Assembly (NCBI GenBank): GCA_913050185.1
Contig: CAJXBA010000002.1
Location: 17,137-81,136 of the forward strand
Origin: an uncultured Pelagibacteraceae bacterium
Lineage (GTDB): Bacteria > Pseudomonadota > Alphaproteobacteria > Pelagibacterales > Pelagibacteraceae
Direction: 5' to 3'
Length of the DNA: 64,000 bases
Numbering within the stretch: the first letter of the stretch is position 1; every line of letters starts with the position of its first letter. The notes beneath the pieces were generated by a model that saw only the letters and a program-made list of their open reading frames with translations, was not told the DNA's origin and did not search any database. Shown in pieces: positions 7,781 through 16,179 of this stretch. Position numbers and translations under genes: made by a program.

Positions 7781-8425
7781 TTAAGTGAGCTTTTCTGCAC
7801 GTCTTAAAGCTTTATCCATCTTTTGTTGAGCTTTATGTCCGAGAACTACCTCAATTTCACTTTTTAATCTATTGTATGCTTTTTCAAAAAGTTGTCTTTC
7901 ACTATAAGATTGTTCTGCAATCTCGTCTGTTTTATTATTTAAGTCTCTTACTACTTCTGCCAACTCATAAATCTTTCCCGAGTTGATTTTTTGTTCATAT
8001 TCTTGAGCTCTTCTACTCCACATAGTTTTTTTTATTTTTGGCTTATTTTTTAAAATATTGATTGTTTTATTGATTTGGTTGATACTGGAAATGGGTCTCA
8101 AAAACGATTGCTGATTTAAAGGTATACTTAACGTAAGTTTTTCTTTTTCTATAAAAATCTTGTAAAAATTTATGTCTATATCACCTATTTTAGCTTTTTC
8201 AACAGCAACGATTTTTCCAACACCGTGTTTTGGATACACAATATAGTCTTTAATATTATAAATTTTTTTTTCACTAGGTTGTTTTTTTATTTTTTTGATC
8301 TTAATTTTTTCTCCATTTGGCTTAAAGTTACTTGGATCAATCTTTTTTTTTAATTCTTTTTTTCCTTGTTTTTTCTTTAGGATTTTCTTTGATTTTTTCT
8401 TTCTTCCTCTTTTCTTTTTTCTCAT
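7781..8425 (-). CDS. carD: CarD/CdnL-family RNA polymerase-binding regulator
   Basis: 214 residues. The CarD/CdnL core starts around residue 55 with YNIKDYIVYPKHGVGKIVAVE and continues to IPLNQQSFLRPIS, the RNA polymerase beta-subunit interaction domain. A helical C-terminal DNA-binding part includes MWSRRAQEYEQKI and VVRDLNNK. CdnL stabilises open promoter complexes, especially at growth and rRNA genes. The N-terminal 50 residues are an unusual Lys-rich extension (RKKKRGRKKKSKK and more). It is the last gene of helicase-terB-fdxA-carD and shares a terminator with the basic-peptide gene. Confidence 0.9.
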   Translation of the reverse strand: MRKKKRGRKKKSKKILKKKQGKKELKKKIDPSNFKPNGEKIKIKKIKKQPSEKKIYNIKDYIVYPKHGVGKIVAVEKAKIGDIDINFYKIFIEKEKLTLSIPLNQQSFLRPISSINQINKTINILKNKPKIKKTMWSRRAQEYEQKINSGKIYELAEVVRDLNNKTDEIAEQSYSERQLFEKAYNRLKSEIEVVLGHKAQQKMDKALRRAEKLT

Positions 8426-8434
8426 AAGTGAATA

Positions 8435-8776
8435 TTAATCTCCTTTACCTGACGTTTTGCTGAAATATTTAAGTTTATTTTTGACCGCGCGCCATTTTTC
8501 TTGATCCTGAGGTACATCTTCTTCTCTTTTTTTTGTTATATTTGGCCATAGAGCACCATATTTTGTATTGTGCTTAACCCAATCGCTCGTGTTATCATTA
8601 GTGTCAGGTTCAATGGCATCTATAGGGCACTCAGGTTCACAAACTCCACAGTCTATACACTCGTCAGGTTTGATTACGAGCATATTTTCACCTTCATAAA
8701 AACAATCTACTGGACAAACCTCCACACAATCCATCAGTTTGCATTTAATACATTTATCATTAACAATATAAGTCAT
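8435..8776 (-). CDS. fdxA: Ferredoxin FdxA, seven-iron type
   Basis: 113 residues. Cysteines at 9, 12, 17, 21 and 25 and the second cluster motif [12 protein letters not shown] (40, 43, 46, 50) fit a [3Fe-4S][4Fe-4S] FdxA ferredoxin. The tail to residue 113 is typical for the alphaproteobacterial form. It transfers electrons at low potential; the partner is unknown. Spacing to carD is 9 nt and to terB 2 nt, so one transcript is likely. FdxA beside carD is a recurrent alphaproteobacterial arrangement. Confidence 0.92.
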   Translation of the reverse strand: MTYIVNDKCIKCKLMDCVEVCPVDCFYEGENMLVIKPDECIDCGVCEPECPIDAIEPDTNDNTSDWVKHNTKYGALWPNITKKREEDVPQDQEKWRAVKNKLKYFSKTSGKGD

Positions 8777-8778
8777 AC

Positions 8779-9204
8779 TTATTTTATTGAATTTTTAACT
8801 TTCAGTTTAATCAACCCAGAGTCTCTGTCAGGAACATACAACAAACCGCAAACTCTTCTGATTAAATTAGATTCATAGTTATTACTGACGGCATCCGAAT
8901 ACACAATTTTCCAAAGTATTTCAACTATTTTAAGTCTGAATTCTATTGAGTTTTTTTTGATTTCCTTTGTGAATTCAATAATTTGATTTGATTCCTTCTC
9001 TTTTTTTTCTGCTTCTATTAATAATTTTTCTACTTCGTTTGATGTTGTTAAGTTTAGATTTATTAACGCTTTTTTAATTATTTCTTTTTCAATATTTGTA
9101 TAATTGTCATCTATTTTTGCGGCATGTATTAACAATGATGTTACCAAAATATTTTTGTTTCCTATTTCTTTTTCGTTATCTTTCTTAAATATTTTTCTAA
9201 ACAT
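8779..9204 (-). CDS. TerB-family protein
   Basis: 141 residues, all-helical and charged. [30 protein letters not shown] and [29 protein letters not shown] match the TerB fold, with acidic residues where the two metal-binding helices sit. TerB domains are linked to tellurite-resistance loci and membrane stress, but stand-alone copies are of unknown function. It sits directly between the helicase stop and fdxA, the place where many alphaproteobacteria carry an S4-domain RNA-binding gene. Confidence 0.8.
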   Translation of the reverse strand: MFRKIFKKDNEKEIGNKNILVTSLLIHAAKIDDNYTNIEKEIIKKALINLNLTTSNEVEKLLIEAEKKEKESNQIIEFTKEIKKNSIEFRLKIVEILWKIVYSDAVSNNYESNLIRRVCGLLYVPDRDSGLIKLKVKNSIK

Positions 9205-11694
9205 TTATCTGAATCTCAACTCTGACAGTTTATCAAACAGTTTATTTTTATTTAGTTTTTTGATTGCATTTTTTTGTATATTTTTTTTATGTTTAGGTCG
9301 ATATACAAAATATTCTTCTTCGCTTTTTTCAACTTTTTTATGTTTATATTTCATCAATTTCAATAGCTTGAAAAAATTTTCCTTATTACAACCAACTAAA
9401 TTTATCATATCAGAATCAATTTTAAATGTACCAGCTTTGGTATTTTCAATGATTTTTAAAAAAAGTCTTTCTAAAATATCAACTCTCACATAAAATTTGT
9501 CGAAATTTTCAAATCCACATATTAACATGAATTTTCTGTTTTTTTTTTCATTTGTTAGAAAGTTTAAGCCAAATTTAGGAATTATATTTTTTTCGTCATG
9601 TGGAAAATATAATTTCCACAATTTTATTCTAAGATTCACAGCGCTTGGTTTAAGCATTTTAGGAAGAAAAATATTATATCTTCCAAGTTTGATGCCTATT
9701 TTTCTCAAAATTACCCTATCCTCTTTAGGAATATTTTTTATTATTGGATCAATTATTTCTCTTTTGATTACTCCATTATTTTCATACAACTGATAGCATA
9801 ATGCTCTTACATAATTATTTTTAAAATTTAATTTGCTGAGATTAACAAGATCAGATAACTCATTTGTAATTAACTTGTCTAATTTCTTTTCTAGATTTTT
9901 TTTCAATTTTTCTTTTGATTCTAGATCAATAGCTTCATCAACCAGCAACTCTAATTTTGGATTTAAATAATTTTTGCCTGGTGTGATATGAGCAATAGGA
10001 TTGTCCATCCAATATATTTTATAATCATCTCCAAGTTCTAAATTTTCTTCGCTTGCTATCTTATTAGTTCTTCTCATTAATTCTGGTGCTATTGCCTGTC
10101 TAGCAGCCTTTCTAAGCGATTTAATATCAGTTTTTAATGAACCGGTTTTAAGATCTAAGTCTAGTTCTAGTCCCCTTAATCGACCTATGTATTGGCCATC
10201 AATAATCACTTTGTTTTCATTATTGATTTCTGTTCCCAATATAATGTCCTGTTTTAAACTTCTTGATAGAACACTTATTCTTTTATCTACAAAATTTTTC
10301 GTAAGTTCTTCGTGAAGTTTATCAGACAACTTATCTTCTATACTTTTTGTTCTTTCGATCCAAAAATCAGAATTATCAATCCAACCTTTTTTATTTGCAA
10401 TATAAGCCCAAGTCCGAACATTTGAAATTCTATTTGTTAGAGTATCAATATTGCCGTCGTATCTATCCACGTATTTAAGTTGTGTTTTTATATAGTCATT
10501 AGAAACTTTTCCAACTTTTGATGTTAAAAAACTAAAAACTTTTTTTACTATATCTATATGGTTTCCATAGGCTTTTTTTGAAAAATTTGGTATTTGACAA
10601 CATTCCCAGAGGATTTGAACAACTTCTTTTGTATTAATAATTTTTATATCGTTATTGTTTTTTATTATAAATTTTAATACTTTTTCATCTTCGCAATCAT
10701 TAATTCTCCTCAAAAATTCGTTATTTGGTTTTTTTTCGAGTGAAAAAAGCAAATTATCTAAATTTTCAAAATTAAGTTCAAAATTTCTCCAATAAATTAT
10801 ATTTATTTTTCCAAGTTCATGTTTTTCTAATTTTTCAACTATATCAGACGAAAAATTTTGACATTGTCCCGTTATTCCAAAACTTCCGTCATTAATGTGC
10901 CTACCTGCTCTGCCGGCTATCTGTGAAATTTCACTTATATTTAATTGTCTAGTTTTTTTCCCATCAAATTTTTTTAAATTAGTGAAACTTACATTGTCAA
11001 TATCCATGTTGATTCCCATTCCAATAGCATCAGTAGCAACAAGAAAGTTTGTATCTCCAGATTGATAAAGTTTTACCTGTGAATTTCTAGTCTTGGGACT
11101 TAAAGATCCCATTATAATTGCAGCTCCACCCTTTTGTCTTCTTACTAATTCTGCTATTGCATAAACTTCATCGACAGAGAAAGCTATCAGAGCGGTTTTT
11201 GGATTTAGTCGCGATATTTTTTTATAACCACTGTATGTTAACTTTGAATAACGTTCTCTATCAACAAATTCAACATTATCAATTAAAGGAGTGATTACGT
11301 GCTTTATAGTACTCGAACCAAGAAACATTGTAAGTTTATCGCCCCTTGCATTTAATAATCTTTCTGTAAATATATGACCTCTTTCATGATCAGTGCACAT
11401 CTGTATTTCATCAACGGCAACAAAATCTACCATTATATTTTGAGGCATAGATTCTACAGTGCATATATAATACTTTGGTGATTTCGGGATTATTTTTTCC
11501 TCTCCTGTAATAAGAGCTACTTTTTCTTGTCCAATTTTATCTACACATTTATCAAAAATTTCTCTAGCCAATAATCTAAGAGGAAAACCTAAAATTCCAC
11601 TTTCGTAACTTAGCATAGTTTCAACAGCCAAATGTGTTTTGCCGGTGTTAGTTGGGCCCAGGATAGCAGTAATCTTTTTTATGTTAGTTTCCAT
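9205..11694 (-). CDS. SUV3/MgpS-like superfamily 2 RNA helicase
   Basis: 829 residues. Walker A GPTNTGKT is at 13-20, the Walker B/DExx motif is VDEIQMC, the SAT-like motif is LGSSTI, and ATDAIGMGINMD with QIAGRAGRH forms motifs V and VI. The order and the C-terminal extension match SUV3-like helicases, which work in RNA turnover in mitochondria and are common in alphaproteobacteria. The C-terminal 250 residues are Lys/Asn-rich. It is first in the operon running through terB, fdxA and carD. Its start lies in the 173-nt divergent gap with the acetoacetyl-CoA synthetase gene. Confidence 0.88.
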   Translation of the reverse strand: METNIKKITAILGPTNTGKTHLAVETMLSYESGILGFPLRLLAREIFDKCVDKIGQEKVALITGEEKIIPKSPKYYICTVESMPQNIMVDFVAVDEIQMCTDHERGHIFTERLLNARGDKLTMFLGSSTIKHVITPLIDNVEFVDRERYSKLTYSGYKKISRLNPKTALIAFSVDEVYAIAELVRRQKGGAAIIMGSLSPKTRNSQVKLYQSGDTNFLVATDAIGMGINMDIDNVSFTNLKKFDGKKTRQLNISEISQIAGRAGRHINDGSFGITGQCQNFSSDIVEKLEKHELGKINIIYWRNFELNFENLDNLLFSLEKKPNNEFLRRINDCEDEKVLKFIIKNNNDIKIINTKEVVQILWECCQIPNFSKKAYGNHIDIVKKVFSFLTSKVGKVSNDYIKTQLKYVDRYDGNIDTLTNRISNVRTWAYIANKKGWIDNSDFWIERTKSIEDKLSDKLHEELTKNFVDKRISVLSRSLKQDIILGTEINNENKVIIDGQYIGRLRGLELDLDLKTGSLKTDIKSLRKAARQAIAPELMRRTNKIASEENLELGDDYKIYWMDNPIAHITPGKNYLNPKLELLVDEAIDLESKEKLKKNLEKKLDKLITNELSDLVNLSKLNFKNNYVRALCYQLYENNGVIKREIIDPIIKNIPKEDRVILRKIGIKLGRYNIFLPKMLKPSAVNLRIKLWKLYFPHDEKNIIPKFGLNFLTNEKKNRKFMLICGFENFDKFYVRVDILERLFLKIIENTKAGTFKIDSDMINLVGCNKENFFKLLKLMKYKHKKVEKSEEEYFVYRPKHKKNIQKNAIKKLNKNKLFDKLSELRFR

Positions 11695-11867
11695 CGATTG
11701 TGTTTGATTTGTATGGGTACACTATATCTTGATTAATTATTAGAACAAAAGATGATTAAAACATGACCGAATCAACATTATAAAAGTTCTCATTTTTTAA
11801 AATTAATATGTAATCTTAACATAATATTAAAAAATTCAATATTAAATTTTTTGGAATTAATAGTCTT

Positions 11868-13826
11868 ATGAACAAGCAAATTTGGAAGATTAAAAAAGAA
11901 GAAATGAAAGAAACTAATTTGTTTTTGTATTCTAATTTTATCAAGAAAAATTTTAATATTGATATAGGCGACAACTATAACAAGCTCTGGAAGTGGTCAA
12001 TTAATAATCCAAAAATTTTTTGGAAATCTATTTGGAATTTTACAAAGGTTAAGGGCAATTTAGGAAATATTTTGCTTCAAGAATCGGATGCTTTTTACAA
12101 GACTAGATTTTTTCCTGATACTGAACTTAATTATGCAGAAAATTTACTGGCAAAAAATAATTTGGAAACAGCCATAATATTTAGAAGTGAAAATGGATTC
12201 AAAACAATCATTTCTTGGAGGAATTTAAATTTAAATGTTCAAAAAATTTCAAATTGGATGAAATCTAACGGAATAAAAAAAGGAGATCGCATAGCTGCAT
12301 ATTTACCAAATATACCAGAAACTGTAATCGCTTATCTTAGCACTTCAACCATAGGGTCCATATGGTCCTCATGCTCGCCAGATTTCGGTGCAGATGGAGC
12401 TATAAGTAGATTCTCTCAGATTGGACCAAAAATATTATTTATTGGGGATAAATATTTTTATGACGGTAAAATAATCAATATTTTGGATAGATTACCAGAA
12501 ATTCTTAGCAAAGTATCCTCGATTAACAAAGTTGTAATAGTTCCTTATCCTGGCACAGAGTGTGAAAAAAAAAATAATATTAAAAAAGCTACATATAATT
12601 GGAATGAATTAATAAATTTAACAAATAAAAATAAAATTCAATATAAAATGCTAAGTTTCAATGATCCTTTGGCTATTCTTTACTCAAGCGGCACAACTGG
12701 AAAGCCTAAATGTATTTGTCATGGAACTGGAGGAGTATTGTTACAACATAATAAAGAATTGCAATTACATTGTGATGTTAAAGAAAATGACCGTATATTT
12801 TATTTTACTACCTGCGGGTGGATGATGTGGAATTGGTTGGTAGGTTCGCTTGCATCAGGAGCATCAATTGTATTGTTTGATGGTTTTCCATTATATAAAA
12901 AAAAAGATTTATTATTTGAGATTGTAAGTGAAGAGCAAATTACGCTTTTAGGTGTTAGTGCAAAATATATTGATACTCTCAAAAATAATAAAGTTATTCC
13001 AAAAGATAATTACGATTTTCCAAAATTAAGAACCATTTGTTCAACGGGTTCTCCTCTGTCTGATGATGGATTTAGATATATTTATAAAAACATTAAAGAT
13101 GATGTTCATTTAGCCTCTATTTCGGGAGGAACTGATATTGTATCATGTTTTGTTTTGGGAAACTTATTTCAACCAGTCAATGCTGGAGAAATTCAAAACA
13201 GAGGATTGGGTATGGACGTAGATGTGTTTGATGAAAAAGGCTTTTCTATAAAAAATAAAAAAGGAGAATTAGTTTGCAAGAGGCCTTTTCCTTCTATGCC
13301 AGTTAAGTTTTGGAATGATGATGGTGATAGTAAATACAAATCTTCATATTTTGAAAAGTATAATAATGTTTGGCACCATGGTGATTTTGCAAAAGTGACA
13401 GATAATGGAGGATTTATAATATACGGTAGATCTGATACTACACTTAACCCAGGGGGTGTTAGGCTAGGAACCGCAGAAATATACGATGTAGTTGAAAAAT
13501 TTAGAGAGATAAAGGAATCAATTGTTGTCGGACAATCATGGAAAAATGATATAAGAATAATTTTGTTCATTGTTCTAAATACAGGTTATAAATTAAATAT
13601 TGAAATAAAAGAAAAAATTAAAAATGCAATTAGATCTAAAACTTCACCAAAACATGTACCTTCGAAGATTGTATCAGTTTTAGACATTCCTAAAACAAAA
13701 AATGGAAAACTTATGGAATTAGCTGTTAAAAAAACTGTCGAAGGAGAAGCAATAAAAAATTTGGAAAGTTTAGCTAATCCAAATAGTTTAGAACAATTTA
13801 AAAATATTAAAGAATTAAGTGAATAA
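11868..13826 (+). CDS. aacS: Acetoacetyl-CoA synthetase
   Basis: 652 residues. It starts with the acetyl/acetoacetyl-CoA synthetase N-terminal domain (WKIKKEEMKETNLFLYSNFIKKN). The phosphate-binding loop is LYSSGTTGKPKCICHGTGG near 270-288. WHHGDFAKVTDNGGFIIYGRSDTTLNPGG contains the hinge, and the C-terminal TKNGKLMELAVK carries the reactive lysine. Together with FTTCGWMMWNWLVG this matches acetoacetate-CoA ligase rather than acetate-CoA ligase. It would let the cell use acetoacetate or related ketone bodies. It overlaps the following aminotransferase gene by 8 nt. Confidence 0.88.
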   Translation: MNKQIWKIKKEEMKETNLFLYSNFIKKNFNIDIGDNYNKLWKWSINNPKIFWKSIWNFTKVKGNLGNILLQESDAFYKTRFFPDTELNYAENLLAKNNLETAIIFRSENGFKTIISWRNLNLNVQKISNWMKSNGIKKGDRIAAYLPNIPETVIAYLSTSTIGSIWSSCSPDFGADGAISRFSQIGPKILFIGDKYFYDGKIINILDRLPEILSKVSSINKVVIVPYPGTECEKKNNIKKATYNWNELINLTNKNKIQYKMLSFNDPLAILYSSGTTGKPKCICHGTGGVLLQHNKELQLHCDVKENDRIFYFTTCGWMMWNWLVGSLASGASIVLFDGFPLYKKKDLLFEIVSEEQITLLGVSAKYIDTLKNNKVIPKDNYDFPKLRTICSTGSPLSDDGFRYIYKNIKDDVHLASISGGTDIVSCFVLGNLFQPVNAGEIQNRGLGMDVDVFDEKGFSIKNKKGELVCKRPFPSMPVKFWNDDGDSKYKSSYFEKYNNVWHHGDFAKVTDNGGFIIYGRSDTTLNPGGVRLGTAEIYDVVEKFREIKESIVVGQSWKNDIRIILFIVLNTGYKLNIEIKEKIKNAIRSKTSPKHVPSKIVSVLDIPKTKNGKLMELAVKKTVEGEAIKNLESLANPNSLEQFKNIKELSE

Positions 13827-15054
13827 AATTATTAAAGAACAAATCAGTCTACTAAAACATTCAGCTACCTTGGCAATTAACGAGGAATCCGATAGGTTAA
13901 AAAAAAAAGGAAAAAAAGTTTATAAATTTGGTTTTGGCCAATCTCCATTTTCCGTACCAGAATCTGTTATTTCTGCACTAAAAAAATATGCAAATAAAAA
14001 CACTTATTTGCCCATGCAGGGACTTGAAGAATTAAGATTAGCAATATCAAACCATTTAAATCAGAATAACGATAATATTTTCACGTCTGAAGACATTGTT
14101 ATTGGTCCAGGAACAAAAGAATTAATGTTCTTAACCCAAATTGCTTTTGGAGGAGAAATACTACTTTCTGCTCCTAGTTGGGTTTCCTATCAACCTCAAG
14201 CAATTATTGCAAAAAATAAAGTTCATTGGATGCAAACTTCAGCCGATACAAATTGGTTTCCAACGCCAGAGCAATTAGAAAGTAAAATTAAAAGTGCTAA
14301 TAATCAAAATTTACTATTCTTTATGAACTCTCCAAATAATCCATCTGGTACAGTTTGTAGCAACTTGCAAGAAATTGCAGAAGTTGCAAAAAAATATAAA
14401 TTAATTATACTTTCTGATGAAATATATTCCCAATTGACTTTTGAAAATCGATATAGATCCATTTCTAATTTTTATCCGGAGGGAACAATTGTAAGTTCAG
14501 GACTAAGTAAATGGTGTGGAGCAGGTGGTTGGAGACTGGGATTTTTTGCAATACCGAAGCAATTGAATAAATTGAAGAATAGTTTAAAGATATTATGCAG
14601 CGAGTCCTTCACTTCTGTAAGCACACCAATTCAATATGCTGCAGTTGAAGCATACAGAGGTGATCATTCAAAATATTTAAACGCTATAAAAAAAATATTA
14701 TCTTTTACAGGAAATTATGTTTATGAAAACCTAAAATCGAACGCTATTAATGTTACAAAACCAGAGGGAGGATTTTATTTATTTCCAGAATTTACTAATG
14801 CAAGGTTTTCTTCATCTTCAGAAATGTGTAAGAACATTTTGAACAAAACCGGCGTAGCTTTATTACCAGGTAGTGATTTTGGAGTTGATAGCGAAAAAAT
14901 GCTTGCTAGACTAAGCTACACTGATTTTAATGGAGACAATTTTTTGGCTAATATTAAGGGTAGTAAAAATCTAAATAATATAGATATTAATAAATTTGCA
15001 CCAAATATAGCTGAGGGCATATCTAAGCTCAAAGATTGGTCAAAATCACTTTAA
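13819..15054 (+). CDS. Class I/II PLP-dependent aminotransferase
   Basis: 411 residues, GTG start at 13819 inside the end of aacS, so translation is coupled. Fold type I motifs include the substrate-binding region FMNSPNNPSGTV, ILSDEIYSQL with the PLP-contacting Asp and Tyr, and the PLP lysine in SSGLSKWCGAGGWRLGF, with its following Arg. The substrate is not defined by sequence. Coupling with aacS suggests that a keto acid product may feed ketone-body activation; this is inference. Confidence 0.85.
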   Translation: MNKIIKEQISLLKHSATLAINEESDRLKKKGKKVYKFGFGQSPFSVPESVISALKKYANKNTYLPMQGLEELRLAISNHLNQNNDNIFTSEDIVIGPGTKELMFLTQIAFGGEILLSAPSWVSYQPQAIIAKNKVHWMQTSADTNWFPTPEQLESKIKSANNQNLLFFMNSPNNPSGTVCSNLQEIAEVAKKYKLIILSDEIYSQLTFENRYRSISNFYPEGTIVSSGLSKWCGAGGWRLGFFAIPKQLNKLKNSLKILCSESFTSVSTPIQYAAVEAYRGDHSKYLNAIKKILSFTGNYVYENLKSNAINVTKPEGGFYLFPEFTNARFSSSSEMCKNILNKTGVALLPGSDFGVDSEKMLARLSYTDFNGDNFLANIKGSKNLNNIDINKFAPNIAEGISKLKDWSKSL

Positions 15055-15123
15055 AATCAATCTTAAAATTGGTATCCTCAAACCATTAATTATTAATAAT
15101 TAAGAAAATCAGGAGGGAAAATA

Positions 15124-16122
15124 ATGAGAAAATTTATTTCCGCTATTGCAGGGTCTTTAATGATGTTTGCTTTATCTGCGCCATTGGCGACGGTAGCAAA
15201 ATCAGCAGAATACTTTTCAATAGGCACAGGCGGTCCTACAGGAGTTTATTTTCAAGTAGGTAACGCTATTTGCAAGATGGTAGCAAAAATTCAATCAGCA
15301 GAACACGGTAGAAAAAAAGGTACAGGTAAGGCTTATCGTTGTTCAGCACCATCAACTGGAGGATCGACTTATAACATTGGTCAAATAATGCAAGGTGAAC
15401 TTCAGTTCGGTGTTGCGCAATCTGATTGGCAGTATCATGCTTATAACGGAACTAAGCCAAAAAAAGTTAAACCATTTAAGGGCTTAAGAGCCGTATTTTC
15501 AGCACACCCAGAACCATTCCAAATTATTGCTGGAAAAGATTCTGGAATAAAAAATTGGGCTTCTTTGGCAGGCAAAAAAGTTAATATTGGTAATCCTGGC
15601 TCTGGTCAAAGGGGAACATTTGAGGTTCTTTTGGAGGCACATAACAAAGACACAGGTTACTTTGGTGCAACATCCGAACTTACTTCATCAGAACAATCTG
15701 GAGCCCTTTGCGATGGGAAAATCGATGCATTTGGTTACACTGTTGGTGTTCCAAATGCGGGAGTTGCGCAATCTACAGATGGATGTGGAGCATACATAAT
15801 TGATCTAAAGACATCTCCGGTGAAAAGGTTAGTTGCAAACAATCCTTTTTACGCTTTTGCAACAATTCCAAAAGGTACTTATAAAACTTCAGCGAAAGAT
15901 GTAACGACTTTTGGTGTAATGGCATCAGTAGTAACAAGTGACGCTGTACGAGATGAAGTAGTTTACGCTGTGGTCAAAGCTGTTTTTGAAAATCTTGATG
16001 ATTTTAAAAAACAACACCCAGCATTTGCTAATCTTGATCCTAAGAAAATGATCGTAGACGGTCTATCTGCACCACTACATCCTGGGGCAATCAAATATTA
16101 TAAAGAAGCAGGCTTAATGTAA
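15124..16122 (+). CDS. TAXI-family TRAP transporter solute-binding protein
   Basis: 332 residues with a signal peptide of about 28 residues (hydrophobic core FISAIAGSLMMFALSAPLA, cleavage near AKSA). YFSIGTGGPTGVYFQVGNAICKM is the TAXI hallmark, and VNIGNPGSGQRGTFEVLLEA is the second. It binds substrate in the periplasm for the permease at 16180. The ligand is unknown; related TAXI proteins bind small dicarboxylates or amino acids. AGGAGGG lies 6-7 nt before the ATG, the strongest ribosome site in this region. A terminator follows the gene. Confidence 0.93.
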   Translation: MRKFISAIAGSLMMFALSAPLATVAKSAEYFSIGTGGPTGVYFQVGNAICKMVAKIQSAEHGRKKGTGKAYRCSAPSTGGSTYNIGQIMQGELQFGVAQSDWQYHAYNGTKPKKVKPFKGLRAVFSAHPEPFQIIAGKDSGIKNWASLAGKKVNIGNPGSGQRGTFEVLLEAHNKDTGYFGATSELTSSEQSGALCDGKIDAFGYTVGVPNAGVAQSTDGCGAYIIDLKTSPVKRLVANNPFYAFATIPKGTYKTSAKDVTTFGVMASVVTSDAVRDEVVYAVVKAVFENLDDFKKQHPAFANLDPKKMIVDGLSAPLHPGAIKYYKEAGLM

Positions 16123-16134
16123 GTTATAAAAATT

Positions 16135-16168
16135 AAAGGCCCAGTTGATTAACTGGGCCTTTTTTTTT
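16135..16168 (+). terminator. Strong terminator between binding protein and permease
   Basis: AAAGGCCCAGTT and AACTGGGCCTTT form a perfect 12-bp stem with a GATT loop, followed by a run of nine T. It lies 13 nt after the binding-protein stop and 12 nt before the permease start. It probably limits read-through so that the binding protein is made in excess. Confidence 0.93.
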
Positions 16169-16179
16169 ATTCTTCTTTA

